This document shows positions 6,963-16,183 of a DNA stretch of 25,258 bases, one piece after another. A program made the translations under genes and the position numbers. The notes beneath the pieces were generated by a model. That model made no database searches. It was not told where the DNA came from and saw nothing but the letters and a program-made list of their open reading frames with translations. Every line of letters begins with the position of its first letter. Position 1 is the stretch's first letter. Source of the stretch: Candidatus Thorarchaeota archaeon. GTDB lineage: Archaea > Asgardarchaeota > Thorarchaeia > Thorarchaeales > Thorarchaeaceae. The stretch spans positions 1 through 25,258 of the forward strand of contig JAEOSL010000046.1 of the NCBI GenBank assembly GCA_016840385.1, given 5' to 3'.

Positions 6963-8846
6963 ATGAAAAATACCCCACAACCCCACCCCGCCACCATCTC
7001 TAATATCAACCAACCACTACAGCACCCAACTCATTCAACCAAGAGAACAAACTGGTTATCCATTGTATCTCTTCAACAATTCGATCTACTTCTGCAAAGA
7101 CATCCCTATCTTCATGAAAATACCAAATTTCCCGAACAATATCAACGAGTCACGAAATATTTCCACTTCAAATCGTTAATCTCCAAGAACCCTCAGATGT
7201 CTATTGCCTCTATTGCGCGGAATCTTATAATCCCTGAAACTACTGTCTTCTATTGGAAGAAGGGTATTGTCCCTACTCTAATGAAGTCGCTCTTGGACAA
7301 TGAGCGAGTTCTAAGAGAGAAAGAATCCTCTATGACTCTGGAATATAGAAAACACTATGTTCCATACTACAATGTGTATTCGCAATTCAAGAAGTTGTCT
7401 ACTAAGAGTAGGAATATCAAGAAACTATCCCACATCATCGAAGATATTGCAAAGACATCTTCAGAATCTCTGCATATAGTTGAACTGAAACCATTCAACA
7501 AAGGCTATCAAAGCCATATGCAAAAGCTAGTCCGAAGAATTAGTCGATTCCAAAAGCAGATCGAATGTGAGTTCGATAAGCGGTTTGGAGAAAATGCTTC
7601 AATTCGTATCGCTGTCCTTGATGACAAGCTGTACATCTGGAATCAGAGGAAGGTGAAGAAACACTTTCTACTTCTTGCTGATGAGCTCTTCTACTTTCAC
7701 AAGAATACCCGAAAGAGCTTGATCCATAGCACTCAGAAACATCTAGGAGGAATCGGAGCTGTACGTATGAGCAAGATCATCAGTCACATGACAGGATACA
7801 CTTACTCTAAGCGGGCTCCTGTCGACTCGATCAATGCTGATTTGAAACATGAAAAACGCTACTTATCAGGTAGAACACTACGTTTCATCATTGATGTCTT
7901 GAATGATAATTTCGATAATCGTATCAGTCAAGTCAAGGAGCTAGGAAGAGGACATCAAATTCTCAATCCGAAAATCCTTGATGATGCCCTATTTGATGAA
8001 GTTATGACTCGTTTGTTTGCTATTGTTGGCTCAGATGGACATATTCAACCTAAGCTTGACCGAATTCAGTACTCCGAATGGAACTCTGATAGAAGAGATC
8101 GTGTCTATCAACTATTTCAGATATTTGGCAATGTTTCCATTAAACCTCGAAAATCAAAGGGCAAAGTGGTAGGACTCTACTTTCCTCCAGTGTTTGGTAG
8201 AATCCTTCTCAAACTAGGAATGCCATCAGGTGACAAGGTCTTACAAGGACATCATCTACCTCACTTCATATTGTCAGGACCACTAACAATGCAATCCTGC
8301 TATCTTGAGGAGCTCTTGCCTGAGGAAGCCTGTCTATCTATTCGCAAAAATGGATTAGCCTATGTAATTCTCGGAAGAAGAGTTGTTCTCAGAGACCCAT
8401 CTAAATTCAAGAAATATAGAATTCGAAGCAAAGTGAACCAGACTCATCTAAGTATGATTAAGAAAAATGGTCGAAAGGATAGCAAATGCTATGGTAAAGA
8501 CGAAGTTATCGAGAATAGTATTGTGTTGTCACGCTCCGTTTTGAAAATGTTATCAAAGAAGAAAGATACTTCAATTACTGCAAGTCAGCTCTTTCAAGTT
8601 ATCAAATCGAATCCTCCGACCCTTCTCGATGATGAACAAAGATTGCTAACCAATACAGGAATTAAAACTAAGATGAGCTGGAAAGAACTAACCCTCTATG
8701 AAAGTGGAAGAGTATCCGTCCTATGGGAATTACGTACAAGTAGTCAGAATGATACTGCACTATGGGGTACTATTGCCCCTCCAAATGATGTAGTAAAATT
8801 TGAGAAATTTCAGCTCTGGTTAAAGAATCAACCACAGCCGAGTTGA
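6963..8846 (+). CDS. Free-standing LAGLIDADG protein with N-terminal HTH
   Basis: A 627-residue protein. Residues 351-360 (LFAIVGSDGH) match the LAGLIDADG helix, and about 415-436 (LLKLGMPSGDK, then HHLPHFI) matches the block that follows in archaeal homing-type domains. A helix-turn-helix lies near 78-105 (SIASIARNL, PETTVFYWKK). The N-terminal 30 residues are rich in Pro, His, Thr and Asn. I see no intein blocks and no split host gene, so it is not obviously inside an intein or intron. Some such proteins are homing endonucleases and others have become regulators; WhiA is one example. It is divergent from the HerA-type gene, with 262 bases between them, and converges on scpB. An ATG at 6963 follows a weak AGAGATGAT site. 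Confidence 0.7.
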   Translation: MKNTPQPHPATISNINQPLQHPTHSTKRTNWLSIVSLQQFDLLLQRHPYLHENTKFPEQYQRVTKYFHFKSLISKNPQMSIASIARNLIIPETTVFYWKKGIVPTLMKSLLDNERVLREKESSMTLEYRKHYVPYYNVYSQFKKLSTKSRNIKKLSHIIEDIAKTSSESLHIVELKPFNKGYQSHMQKLVRRISRFQKQIECEFDKRFGENASIRIAVLDDKLYIWNQRKVKKHFLLLADELFYFHKNTRKSLIHSTQKHLGGIGAVRMSKIISHMTGYTYSKRAPVDSINADLKHEKRYLSGRTLRFIIDVLNDNFDNRISQVKELGRGHQILNPKILDDALFDEVMTRLFAIVGSDGHIQPKLDRIQYSEWNSDRRDRVYQLFQIFGNVSIKPRKSKGKVVGLYFPPVFGRILLKLGMPSGDKVLQGHHLPHFILSGPLTMQSCYLEELLPEEACLSIRKNGLAYVILGRRVVLRDPSKFKKYRIRSKVNQTHLSMIKKNGRKDSKCYGKDEVIENSIVLSRSVLKMLSKKKDTSITASQLFQVIKSNPPTLLDDEQRLLTNTGIKTKMSWKELTLYESGRVSVLWELRTSSQNDTALWGTIAPPNDVVKFEKFQLWLKNQPQPS

Positions 8847-9404
8847 TTATCCCGTTAACCCTCTTTCTGCTTGCTCCTCACGTTCCTTTTGCTCGGCGAG
8901 TATGCGTTTTATTTTAAATTGTAATTGGGCTTTCAGTTTAATTCGGTCACGATCCAGTCCGAAATAGTCAGCAAAGAGTGGTGTAGTTGTGAGATTCTTT
9001 GACCTTCCTTCTGGTGTTGCCTCAACAAATTTCTTCTCGATCAATTCTTTCACATGATCATAACAATGAGTTCCTCTCTGCGTAACAAGTTCTGATTGGA
9101 TAATAGGCTGTTTCAAAGCAATGAACACAAGTGTCTGGAGTGTTGAGAATGATAGCAATCCACCAGGAATCAATCTTCCCACACTTGGAGTTAATTCTGG
9201 CCGTAGTTGCATAGCATAACGGTCTCGTGGAAGTGCAACTACTTCCAAAGCACCTTTTCGTTTGTTGTATGCAAAACTAAGTTCGTCTAGATGTTTCTGT
9301 ACTGTTGATTGCGATTTTCCTATGATATTTGCCAGTTCTTCAAGGGTTAGCGCTCTACCTGAAACATATAGGGCTGCTTCAAGTGTTATCATATCTTCTT
9401 CCAT
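8847..9404 (-). CDS. scpB: ScpB, SMC complex winged-helix subunit
   Basis: A 185-residue protein with the ScpB plan: MITLEAALYVSGRALTLEEL at the N-terminus, a first winged helix (about 5-75), and a second with TLVFIALKQPIIQSELVTQRG (about 90-150). A charged tail rich in Lys, Glu and Gln closes it. ScpB dimers bind the middle of the kleisin ScpA and help form the closed SMC ring that compacts and separates chromosomes. It is the last gene of smc-scpA-scpB, starting nine bases after the scpA stop. Its 3' end abuts the converging LAGLIDADG gene. The length is near the family norm. Confidence 0.92.
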   Translation of the reverse strand: MEEDMITLEAALYVSGRALTLEELANIIGKSQSTVQKHLDELSFAYNKRKGALEVVALPRDRYAMQLRPELTPSVGRLIPGGLLSFSTLQTLVFIALKQPIIQSELVTQRGTHCYDHVKELIEKKFVEATPEGRSKNLTTTPLFADYFGLDRDRIKLKAQLQFKIKRILAEQKEREEQAERGLTG

Positions 9405-9413
9405 AATGACACC

Positions 9414-10124
9414 CTAACTTTTTATCACAGGTTCAGCTTTCTCAGCCTCTTTTTCCTCGACCTCTGGGGGTTCAATCATTTTAATCCAAATAACACTTTC
9501 ATCCATCCACATATCGACGAACGAACGTGCAAATAGGAATAGAATCGAGAAAAAGACACGGACAATCTCCTTTCGGGTATTATTCATTAAAATGTCTATG
9601 AATCTTGATGACTCTCCAACGTTCAGAAGTCTTTGAAGATCTGCATATACGTCTGCTATGGTTTCTTCGATATTTGCTTGGTCTACATTCATCGTGAACG
9701 TTATTGGATCTGCCTTTGTTCTGCCGAGACGTTTTGTAGGAGTTCTTCTTGTTCTCGGTTCTTTACTCATCATATGGTCCATTGCCACGAGTAATTCTTC
9801 AATGGTCACACGACGATTAGTTAGTCTGAAAGGAGGACGAATTAATGGTATCTCAAGATCATCATCGTCATCATCATCCTCTGGTGGTAATATTCCAAGT
9901 TGAACTAAATCGCGAGTTTTACGCATGAAAATAACAGAAGCTGAATAAAGAGCATTTCCTGATATTCTGAAATCAATATCTCCCATTCGTTTCATTTCAT
10001 TTAGGAATCCAACTACAAGTTTTCCTACATCGACATTCCATGGTTCTACTTTGTCTAACTGAAGGACATCGGTAAGCAGTATGTACGGTGGTGTTGCCCA
10101 AAAGGGTGAATCGTCATCCATCAT
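9414..10124 (-). CDS. scpA: ScpA, kleisin subunit of the SMC complex
   Basis: A 236-residue kleisin. The N-terminal part carries the recognisable PPYILLTDVLQLDKVEPWNVDV start and a helical bundle that in the family binds the SMC neck. An acidic linker with seven consecutive Asp lies near residues 82-89, followed by IPLIRPP. The C-terminal part (about 160-220, with RKEIVRVFFSILFLFARS) matches the winged helix that binds the other SMC head. The start codon overlaps the smc stop in an ATGA arrangement, so translation is coupled and subunit ratios likely fixed. The protein closes the SMC ring in the nucleoid. Confidence 0.92.
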   Translation of the reverse strand: MMDDDSPFWATPPYILLTDVLQLDKVEPWNVDVGKLVVGFLNEMKRMGDIDFRISGNALYSASVIFMRKTRDLVQLGILPPEDDDDDDDLEIPLIRPPFRLTNRRVTIEELLVAMDHMMSKEPRTRRTPTKRLGRTKADPITFTMNVDQANIEETIADVYADLQRLLNVGESSRFIDILMNNTRKEIVRVFFSILFLFARSFVDMWMDESVIWIKMIEPPEVEEKEAEKAEPVIKS

Positions 10125-13100
10125 GATTCAGCACCCACCTCTTCCAGATCAACTGAAACAATCTTGGATATTCCATCTTGGTTGGATACTCCAACAAGAA
10201 GGTCTGCTTTCCTGACTGTGGTGTCTCTTAGGGATACAACTACGAATTGAGATGCCTTTGCCATCTGTGAGATGAGCAGAGCAACATTGTGTGCATTTAC
10301 ATTATCTAGCGCAGCATCAATCTCATCGAAAATGTAGAAGCTAGTAGGATTATACATTTGAATTGCAAAGATCAAAGCTAATCCTGTTATGGTCTTTTCA
10401 CCACCACTCATCGCATCGAGTGTTACTAATTCCTTACCGCTTGGTTTTGATCTTACAGTGATTCCACCCATTAACGGATGTTCAGGGTTTTCAAGCATTA
10501 GAGCGGCTTCTCCGCCTGGTGATAGTTGAGCAAAAACTGTAGCAAAGTTGTCTGCAATCTCGTTGTACACTGATAGAAACTTCTGAGTCTTTTCAGCTTC
10601 TAACTCTTCCATGAATGCAAGAATCTCTTTTCGTTCCTCTTCTAACTGAGTCTTTTTGTCAACAATTTCATCATAACGGTCTCGTTCTGCATCATAATCA
10701 GTTAATGCCTTCAGATTGACTGGGCCCATGGCTTCCAGTTCTCTCTCAATCTCTTTGATTTTTTCTTCGAACTCCTCTAATTCCCTATACGTGAGTTCAC
10801 GTTCTTCTTTCTTATCATCAATTGCTTCATCGACATCCGTTAAGGCACCGAGCTCAGCAAGAAATGCAACAATATCAGTTTCAAGACGATTCTGTTCGGT
10901 TTGGAGCCTATATACTGCCTTCTCATTTAACATCTGAGCCTCACGAATCTCTTCGAGTCTCATTCTGAAATTACGCAGGTTTTCTCTAAGCTCTAGTTGT
11001 CGAACTCTCTTGTCTTTGACAGCTTCATCAATATGTTCTCTCTCTTTCTTGAGTTTGACAAATTCTTTCTCTCGTTCAGAAACTCCTAAATCAAGCCTCT
11101 TGACTTCCTCTTCATACCCTGGGATGACTGCATCTAGTGCTTGAATCTTGGACTCGATTTCTACAGCTTTTGGTCCAAGTCGTTCATCAAGTGCAACCTT
11201 GAGAGCGGTGAGATCGCTTTGCATCTTCTCTCGTTTCTTCTGATATTGTTCTTGCACCTCTTTGAGGTCCTTGATATCCTGGTTCAATTTTGCTGAATCT
11301 GACTTTGTAAGGTCTTCATTAGCTTGGTCACGTTGAGCCATTACACGTTCTCGCTGAACAGTAAGTTCTGCATCTCGTTCCTGAAGATTTGCAATCTGTG
11401 CTTCTAGTTCACCTATAGTAATAGTAGCTTTCTCAACTCTCTCCTTCAAAACACTACTTCGATATTCTTGTTCATCAAAGCGCTCTTCATACTTGTCGAG
11501 TTCTATTCTGCCACGGTAGTTCTTTTTGGAAAGATCTTGCAGTTCTAGGTCGAGTTCTTTCTTCTTTTCCCTCAAGGTTTCTTGCTTCTCACGGAGCCCG
11601 TTCAGTATTGTTTCAAGGCCTTGGAGGCGTTCAGCAATCTCTGGGCTTGTGTCTTTCACTTGAAGTGACAAGCTTACCCCGCTTCTTTGATAATACCCTC
11701 CAGTCATTAGACCAGATCGTTCAACGAGGTCTCCTTCAAGAGAAACTGCACGTTGACCTTTGAATCCTAACCGTTTAGCAGAATCAAAGTCTTCAGTGAT
11801 AATAGTATCAGAGAACACAAATTCGAAGGCAGGTAGCATCTTCTGATCAAAATTCACGAGATTGAGTGCAAAATCTATTACACCTGCATCATTAGGGAGT
11901 TTTCCTGGTGATTTGGCCTTAATCTTATCAAGTGGAATGAATGAAGCTCTTCCTACTCTGTCTTGCTTTAAGACATCAACACACGCAGATGCTACACTAT
12001 CATTCTCCACAACTATATGCGATAATCTGTTGCCTCCTGCAATCTCCATTGCAGTAGCGTAATCTGGATTTATTGTACCTAATTCAGCTACGGTTCCATG
12101 TATACCCTCAATTGTCCCAGTATCTCTTAGCTCGAGTACTTTAGCCAAAGCACGTCGTCTTTTCAGGAAAGCATCTTCTGCCTCTTTCAATGCATCTTGG
12201 CGAGCTTGTACTTTGATTAGCTCTTCTCGAGTTGCAGAAACAATCTTTGAACTCTCATCAACCTCGGCATCAATAATTTTCAGTTGCTTGGTGACATCTT
12301 CAAGTTCGACCTTTCTTTCATCTTCAATCTTCTCAGTCTTCTCAAGTGATTCTTTCTTTTCAGGGATGATTCCTTCCAGATTTGTAATATCTTTGGAGGT
12401 TTTCTCCAAATTCTCATTGGAGTCTTGTATTTCCTCGTATAATGATCCCAGTTCCCTGTTGTCCGATTTGATTGCAGACCTAACTTCTGAAACACCTTCA
12501 TCAAGTGCACGAAGTTGATTATTCAAGTCCTGTAAACGAAGAGTTGTTTCATAGTATGTGTTTTGTTCTTTTTGTGCTCTCTCTTCCATCCGAATAATCT
12601 GAGCTGAAGTAGATGATATCTCCTTCTCCAATTTTTGCAAGTCTTCGTTCTTACCTTTCATTAAATTCTCATTCTGAGTTATCTCGTCCTGTGTAAGTCC
12701 AAGATCTTCAACAAGTGTAGCACGTTCACTCGTGGACCTATCGTATTCTCCTTGAGCACGTTCTAGGTCTGATTTAACATGATTAACAGCTGCAGAAACA
12801 ATACCATATTGTTCAGAAACCCTTGCTGAGTCTCCTCCTGTTATCTGGTCAATGTCATGATCTATTGAATCTACTTCGGTTTCTGTTGTAGTACTGTTAG
12901 TTTCAACTTCAATGAGTTCCTTTGCGAGACCTTCAGCTTCCTCAGCTCGTTGTGTCAAGGTTTCATTGATTGTATTTATTCTCAACCGACCCTTGATTAC
13001 ACTCCAAGCCAAGATATCGACATTGTACTTCTGAATCTGGTCATTCATTCCTTTATGACGCAGAGCATCTGCACGGTCTCCTTCGAGCTTCTCAAGTTGT

Positions 13101-13738
13101 CGTCTACGTTCTTGGAGCTGAGTATCTACTTTTCCAAGGTTGGTATTGCTCTCTGTTAGTTTCTTGAGAGCACGATCCTTTTGCTCATCATAGGCAGAGA
13201 TACCAGCAATTTCTTCGATGAGTTTTCGTCGCTCATTCGGGTTGACTTTGACCATCTGGGCAATTTCACCCTGCAAAACAAGATTGTAGCCATTAGGATC
13301 GACACCAATCCCTCCAAGCACATCAATAACAGCTGTACGAGTAACAACCTTGCTATTTATTCGACAGACAGATTTACCTGTATCATCAAGTTGCCTCTCA
13401 ATGACAACCCGGTCCGCTTCAACCTGCAACCTTCTATCTTTGTTATTAAAATGAAGTTCAACTACTGCAGACTTGGCTTTTGGTGGCATACCCGGTTTAG
13501 GTGGAGAATACAGTAAATCCGAGAACACTGTGGCACGAAGAGTCTTGGCACTTAGTTGACCAAGAACAAATAGGATGGCATCAATAACATTGGACTTTCC
13601 AGAACCATTAGGACCGACAATGCAGGTGAAGCCTTTGCTGAATTTTATAGTGACGGAGTCTCGGCCAAATGATTTGAAGCCCCTGCATACTAGCTTCTCT
13701 ATATAGACCAAGTCCCATTCCCTTCCCGGCAATTTCAC
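10121..13738 (-). CDS. smc: SMC chromosome-segregation ATPase
   Basis: A protein of about 1,200 residues with the full SMC layout. Walker A is GPNGSGKS at 42-49. Coiled coil runs from about 170 to 535, the hinge from about 540 to 690 (TIEGIHGTVAEL, RASFIPLDKI, GLMTGG), and the return coiled coil to about 1,050. The ABC signature MSGGEK is at about 1110-1115, and Walker B FYIFDEIDAALD at about 1134-1145. ATP-driven head dimerisation with ScpA/ScpB extrudes DNA loops. The long reading begins at GTG 13738, but family members usually start just before VYIEKLVCRGFKSFG, so the TTG at 13711 behind GGGA may be the true start. First gene of the operon. Confidence 0.96.
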   Translation of the reverse strand: MKLPGREWDLVYIEKLVCRGFKSFGRDSVTIKFSKGFTCIVGPNGSGKSNVIDAILFVLGQLSAKTLRATVFSDLLYSPPKPGMPPKAKSAVVELHFNNKDRRLQVEADRVVIERQLDDTGKSVCRINSKVVTRTAVIDVLGGIGVDPNGYNLVLQGEIAQMVKVNPNERRKLIEEIAGISAYDEQKDRALKKLTESNTNLGKVDTQLQERRRQLEKLEGDRADALRHKGMNDQIQKYNVDILAWSVIKGRLRINTINETLTQRAEEAEGLAKELIEVETNSTTTETEVDSIDHDIDQITGGDSARVSEQYGIVSAAVNHVKSDLERAQGEYDRSTSERATLVEDLGLTQDEITQNENLMKGKNEDLQKLEKEISSTSAQIIRMEERAQKEQNTYYETTLRLQDLNNQLRALDEGVSEVRSAIKSDNRELGSLYEEIQDSNENLEKTSKDITNLEGIIPEKKESLEKTEKIEDERKVELEDVTKQLKIIDAEVDESSKIVSATREELIKVQARQDALKEAEDAFLKRRRALAKVLELRDTGTIEGIHGTVAELGTINPDYATAMEIAGGNRLSHIVVENDSVASACVDVLKQDRVGRASFIPLDKIKAKSPGKLPNDAGVIDFALNLVNFDQKMLPAFEFVFSDTIITEDFDSAKRLGFKGQRAVSLEGDLVERSGLMTGGYYQRSGVSLSLQVKDTSPEIAERLQGLETILNGLREKQETLREKKKELDLELQDLSKKNYRGRIELDKYEERFDEQEYRSSVLKERVEKATITIGELEAQIANLQERDAELTVQRERVMAQRDQANEDLTKSDSAKLNQDIKDLKEVQEQYQKKREKMQSDLTALKVALDERLGPKAVEIESKIQALDAVIPGYEEEVKRLDLGVSEREKEFVKLKKEREHIDEAVKDKRVRQLELRENLRNFRMRLEEIREAQMLNEKAVYRLQTEQNRLETDIVAFLAELGALTDVDEAIDDKKEERELTYRELEEFEEKIKEIERELEAMGPVNLKALTDYDAERDRYDEIVDKKTQLEEERKEILAFMEELEAEKTQKFLSVYNEIADNFATVFAQLSPGGEAALMLENPEHPLMGGITVRSKPSGKELVTLDAMSGGEKTITGLALIFAIQMYNPTSFYIFDEIDAALDNVNAHNVALLISQMAKASQFVVVSLRDTTVRKADLLVGVSNQDGISKIVSVDLEEVGAES

Positions 13739-13803
13739 TCAATTTGGCGTGTCTGTATTTGTATTATTCAGATGTTACAGAGTCCTAAATACCGTTAGTA
13801 TGA

Positions 13804-13818
13804 CAGGTGTAATACCTG
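13804..13818. promoter_or_regulatory. Interrupted inverted repeat upstream of smc
   Basis: CAGGT and ACCTG, separated by five bases, lie in the 165-base gap upstream of smc. TATA-like A+T-rich sequence adjoins it. It could be an operator for the smc operon, but five-base arms are short and chance is possible. Confidence 0.2.
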
Positions 13819-13903
13819 AGCTATATTAGGATATACCTCTATTCATCCTTGAGTCCCATTAAACTTGGGCATAAAATTGTAACTCTGGTGCTGTTTTACT
13901 ATA

Positions 13904-14272
13904 TCATTTAGCCAAAATTGATAGTAAAGCTCTACGCAGTGCCATCAACAAGAGTCCTTGGCTCTCACGAGCTCCCTCTCCAGCTACTGCTGCCAGTACG
14001 ATTTTTACATCACCAAGAATTATCACAAAACCATGATCTGAGGCAATGTTTACCTCTTTGAGACCTCCCTTGTCAAGACCAGCTGTCAGCTGAGAAGAGT
14101 TGGCTGCTATTTTGACTGCGAGAGATGCAACATCCTCGTGTTTGATACCACCAGTGATAGTGTGTCCAAAGAGTACCTTTCCCTTTGCATCGCAGACGAT
14201 TACACCTTGTAAGTCTGCATTGTTGGCCATGGTTTCTGTAACTATCTCTTCAATCTTAGTCTTGTCTACCAT
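13904..14272 (-). CDS. Roadblock/LC7 domain protein
   Basis: A 122-residue single-domain protein. It has the Roadblock/LC7 fold pattern: an N-terminal helix (KIEEIVTETMANN), strands GVIVCDAKGKVLF and a long helix VASLAVKIAANSSQLTA, then strands KEVNIASDHGFVIILGD and KIVLAAVAG and a final helix. The family dimerises and binds or regulates small GTPases (MglB on MglA, Ragulator on Rag). I place the start at ATG 14272, since the GGAGGA motif lies ten bases upstream; the in-frame TTG at 14290 would overlap that motif. It is divergent from the Sec23/24-like gene across 195 bases with TATA-like boxes on both strands. First of four Roadblock genes here. Confidence 0.9.
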   Translation of the reverse strand: MVDKTKIEEIVTETMANNADLQGVIVCDAKGKVLFGHTITGGIKHEDVASLAVKIAANSSQLTAGLDKGGLKEVNIASDHGFVIILGDVKIVLAAVAGEGARESQGLLLMALRRALLSILAK

Positions 14273-14325
14273 CTGCGAGTTCTCCTCCAAAGAGGTCTAC
14301 ACTTTCTACTATCGTGTTGAGTGTT

Positions 14326-14341
14326 GGAGTCTTTAAATCTT
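14326..14341 (-). promoter_or_regulatory. Possible TATA box for the divergent Roadblock gene
   Basis: Read on the - strand this is AAGATTTAAAGACTCC, containing TTTAAA, about 60 bases upstream of the Roadblock ATG at 14272. On the other strand, CTTAAAT near 14414-14420 could serve the Sec23/24-like gene at 14468. Spacing and composition fit archaeal promoters, but no factor site proves it. Confidence 0.35.
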
Positions 14342-14467
14342 ATTCCCTAGTCCGCGCCTTTTCTACTACTATGAATTTTTGCGTTCAAAAAGACCCAACA
14401 AATCGTCGATTAACTTAAATCCGCTCCCGCAAAGGTGGGCCGAAGAATTTTGGAGGAGAATTATTAG

Positions 14468-16096
14468 ATGCCTATGTTTAGAGCTAGCTCTGAGGCCTTT
14501 CCTGCGTCGAAAGATGTCATGAGCGACATTCCGTATGTCTTACGTGTAGAGTTTAGCCATCTTGCACATGAGACCACAAAAATTGTTGGGAAACCAATCG
14601 CATGCCACAAGTGTAATGGTTTCCTTCTTAGTGTAGACCAAATTCAAGAAGACCCGAAGGTAGGCAAACACTTTGTCTGTCCTTTCTGCGCTACATTGAA
14701 TGTTATTGAAGGTGAGATTGTAGTTGCAGGTGATGATACCGATTTCACTCTAGAACAGCCAATAGACGCGACTGAAGCTGGTACTGGAGTTATTTCGACC
14801 GGCGGAAAGTCATTCCTAGCATTGATTGATGTATCTGGATCTATGAGTGGTGCTAATCTTGCAGCAGTTAAGAGAAGTCTGAATACATCAATCGAAAGTC
14901 TTGCAGCAAATGCTCCTGACACGATGTTTGGCCTCATTGAGTTTGAGAGCAGTGTACTAGCAAGAAATCTGGATACCGGTGAAGCAATTCAACTACCTCA
15001 AGACTCCTTTGCTAGTCTTGATAAAATAATGGAGTCCACAAAGAAACTCCTTGATAAAATCAAGTTAGTCAATGTTGGAAAGAATACGGACAAACTAAAG
15101 GGTCATGTTCAAGCTCTGCGCGACCAAGGCGGTACAGCTCTAGGTCCTGCAGCTGCAATGGCTTATGTCATCGCAAAACATCGCAATGTAGGAAGAATAG
15201 TACTTCTTACTGATGGACTAGCGAATGAGGGAATTGGCGCTCTTGAGGGCTACCAAGTCACTCCTGCAAACCAGTACTATGAAAACCTTGGGAAGATGTT
15301 CCTAGAAGTTGGTGCAGCAGTAGATGTTGTTGGTATCTCTTCTGGTGCAGGAATGGAGTTGAAAACACTCGGTTTGCTACCTGAGGCAACTGGTGGTCAA
15401 ATGTACTTTGTCACACCCAATGAGCTTGATAGAAGCCTTTCAGAACTAGCAGGTGCATCCATATTAGGACGTGATGTTGAAGTTCGTCTTATCACACCAC
15501 CTGGAATCACCATAAAGGACGCTTCTGGAGTATCACGAGCTGTTGTTGATACGCTCAAGAAGAAGGGTGAGAGCAAGATTGGTGTAGTAGGAGAAGATCA
15601 CGAACTCTACTTTGAAATAGAACCCAATAAGGAGATTAAAGAATCTGAAGTACCTCTCCAAGTACAGGTTACATACACTGACGAGGCTGGTGCGCGTCGT
15701 GTTCGTTCACTCACAACCAAACTAAAGGTTTCAAAGAACGAAGATGAAATCATGGCAACTCTGGACCCAACTGTTGGTGCAACTTTTGTTACACAGAAGG
15801 CTGGAGAGGAGTCCTTTGGTGGAGACCGTGAGAAGGGTCGTAAGCGAATTGCTACCTTCAGATCTGCTATGAAGAAGAAGGCTGGCGCAGCTCCGAAAGC
15901 TGTGCAAATAATGCTTGAGAAGGCTGATCAAGCTCTGGATGTCGAGGAAAAGGAGATTGAGCGTCAGGAAGAAATGATGGAGATGGCTCCTTCAGCAGCA
16001 CCCTCAGGTGCAGCAGATGAGGCATTCACTGAAAATCTCGCTCAAATGAAGAGGAGTTCAAAGAGCCTTTTCCGAAAGGACGACGATGAAGAATAA
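14468..16096 (+). CDS. Zinc-ribbon/vWA protein, Sec23/Sec24-like architecture
   Basis: A 542-residue protein with GGAGGAG (14452-14458) before its ATG. Domain order is: a short N-terminal strand region (about 20-42); a four-Cys zinc ribbon (Cys46, Cys49, Cys71, Cys74, in CHKC and CPFC); a vWA domain (about 113-330) with a full metal site (Asp121, Ser123, Ser125, Thr223, Asp249); a beta-sandwich (about 335-425); and a charged helical tail. Zinc finger, vWA trunk, beta-sandwich and helical region is the order in the COPII coat proteins Sec23/Sec24, and the ATGGQMYFV block parallels Sec24. Sec23/24-like genes have been reported from Thorarchaeota. Gelsolin-like and C-terminal parts are missing and the metal site is intact, so a generic vWA scaffold remains possible. 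Confidence 0.85.
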   Translation: MPMFRASSEAFPASKDVMSDIPYVLRVEFSHLAHETTKIVGKPIACHKCNGFLLSVDQIQEDPKVGKHFVCPFCATLNVIEGEIVVAGDDTDFTLEQPIDATEAGTGVISTGGKSFLALIDVSGSMSGANLAAVKRSLNTSIESLAANAPDTMFGLIEFESSVLARNLDTGEAIQLPQDSFASLDKIMESTKKLLDKIKLVNVGKNTDKLKGHVQALRDQGGTALGPAAAMAYVIAKHRNVGRIVLLTDGLANEGIGALEGYQVTPANQYYENLGKMFLEVGAAVDVVGISSGAGMELKTLGLLPEATGGQMYFVTPNELDRSLSELAGASILGRDVEVRLITPPGITIKDASGVSRAVVDTLKKKGESKIGVVGEDHELYFEIEPNKEIKESEVPLQVQVTYTDEAGARRVRSLTTKLKVSKNEDEIMATLDPTVGATFVTQKAGEESFGGDREKGRKRIATFRSAMKKKAGAAPKAVQIMLEKADQALDVEEKEIERQEEMMEMAPSAAPSGAADEAFTENLAQMKRSSKSLFRKDDDEE

Positions 16097-16125
16097 TCTA
16101 CAGATTCACATGTAATGTGGAAAAT

Positions 16126-16160
16126 GCCGTGCTATATTCAGCACGGCTAACCTTTATTTT
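16126..16160 (+). terminator. Stem-loop terminator after the Sec23/24-like gene
   Basis: GCCGTGCT (16126-16133) pairs perfectly with AGCACGGC (16140-16147) over a six-base loop, and a T-rich stretch (CCTTTATTTTCTT) follows. It begins 30 bases after the stop codon at 16096. The T-rich stretch may double as a TATA-like element for the next gene. Confidence 0.75.
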
Positions 16161-16183
16161 CTTACGTAACACAACATCGTATA

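Noticed and set aside
6963..8846. Intein or group I intron reading of the LAGLIDADG protein
   Set aside because: No splicing blocks such as an N-terminal Cys/Ser or terminal His-Asn, and no flanking split gene.
9858..9882. GAT/GAC trinucleotide run as a separate repeat element
   Set aside because: It lies within scpA and encodes the acidic linker, so it is part of that gene.
12213..12518. Ser/Phe-rich ORF opposite the SMC coiled coil
   Set aside because: Antisense of Glu/Lys/Leu-rich coiled-coil codons commonly gives such open Ser-rich readings; no start signal or domain.
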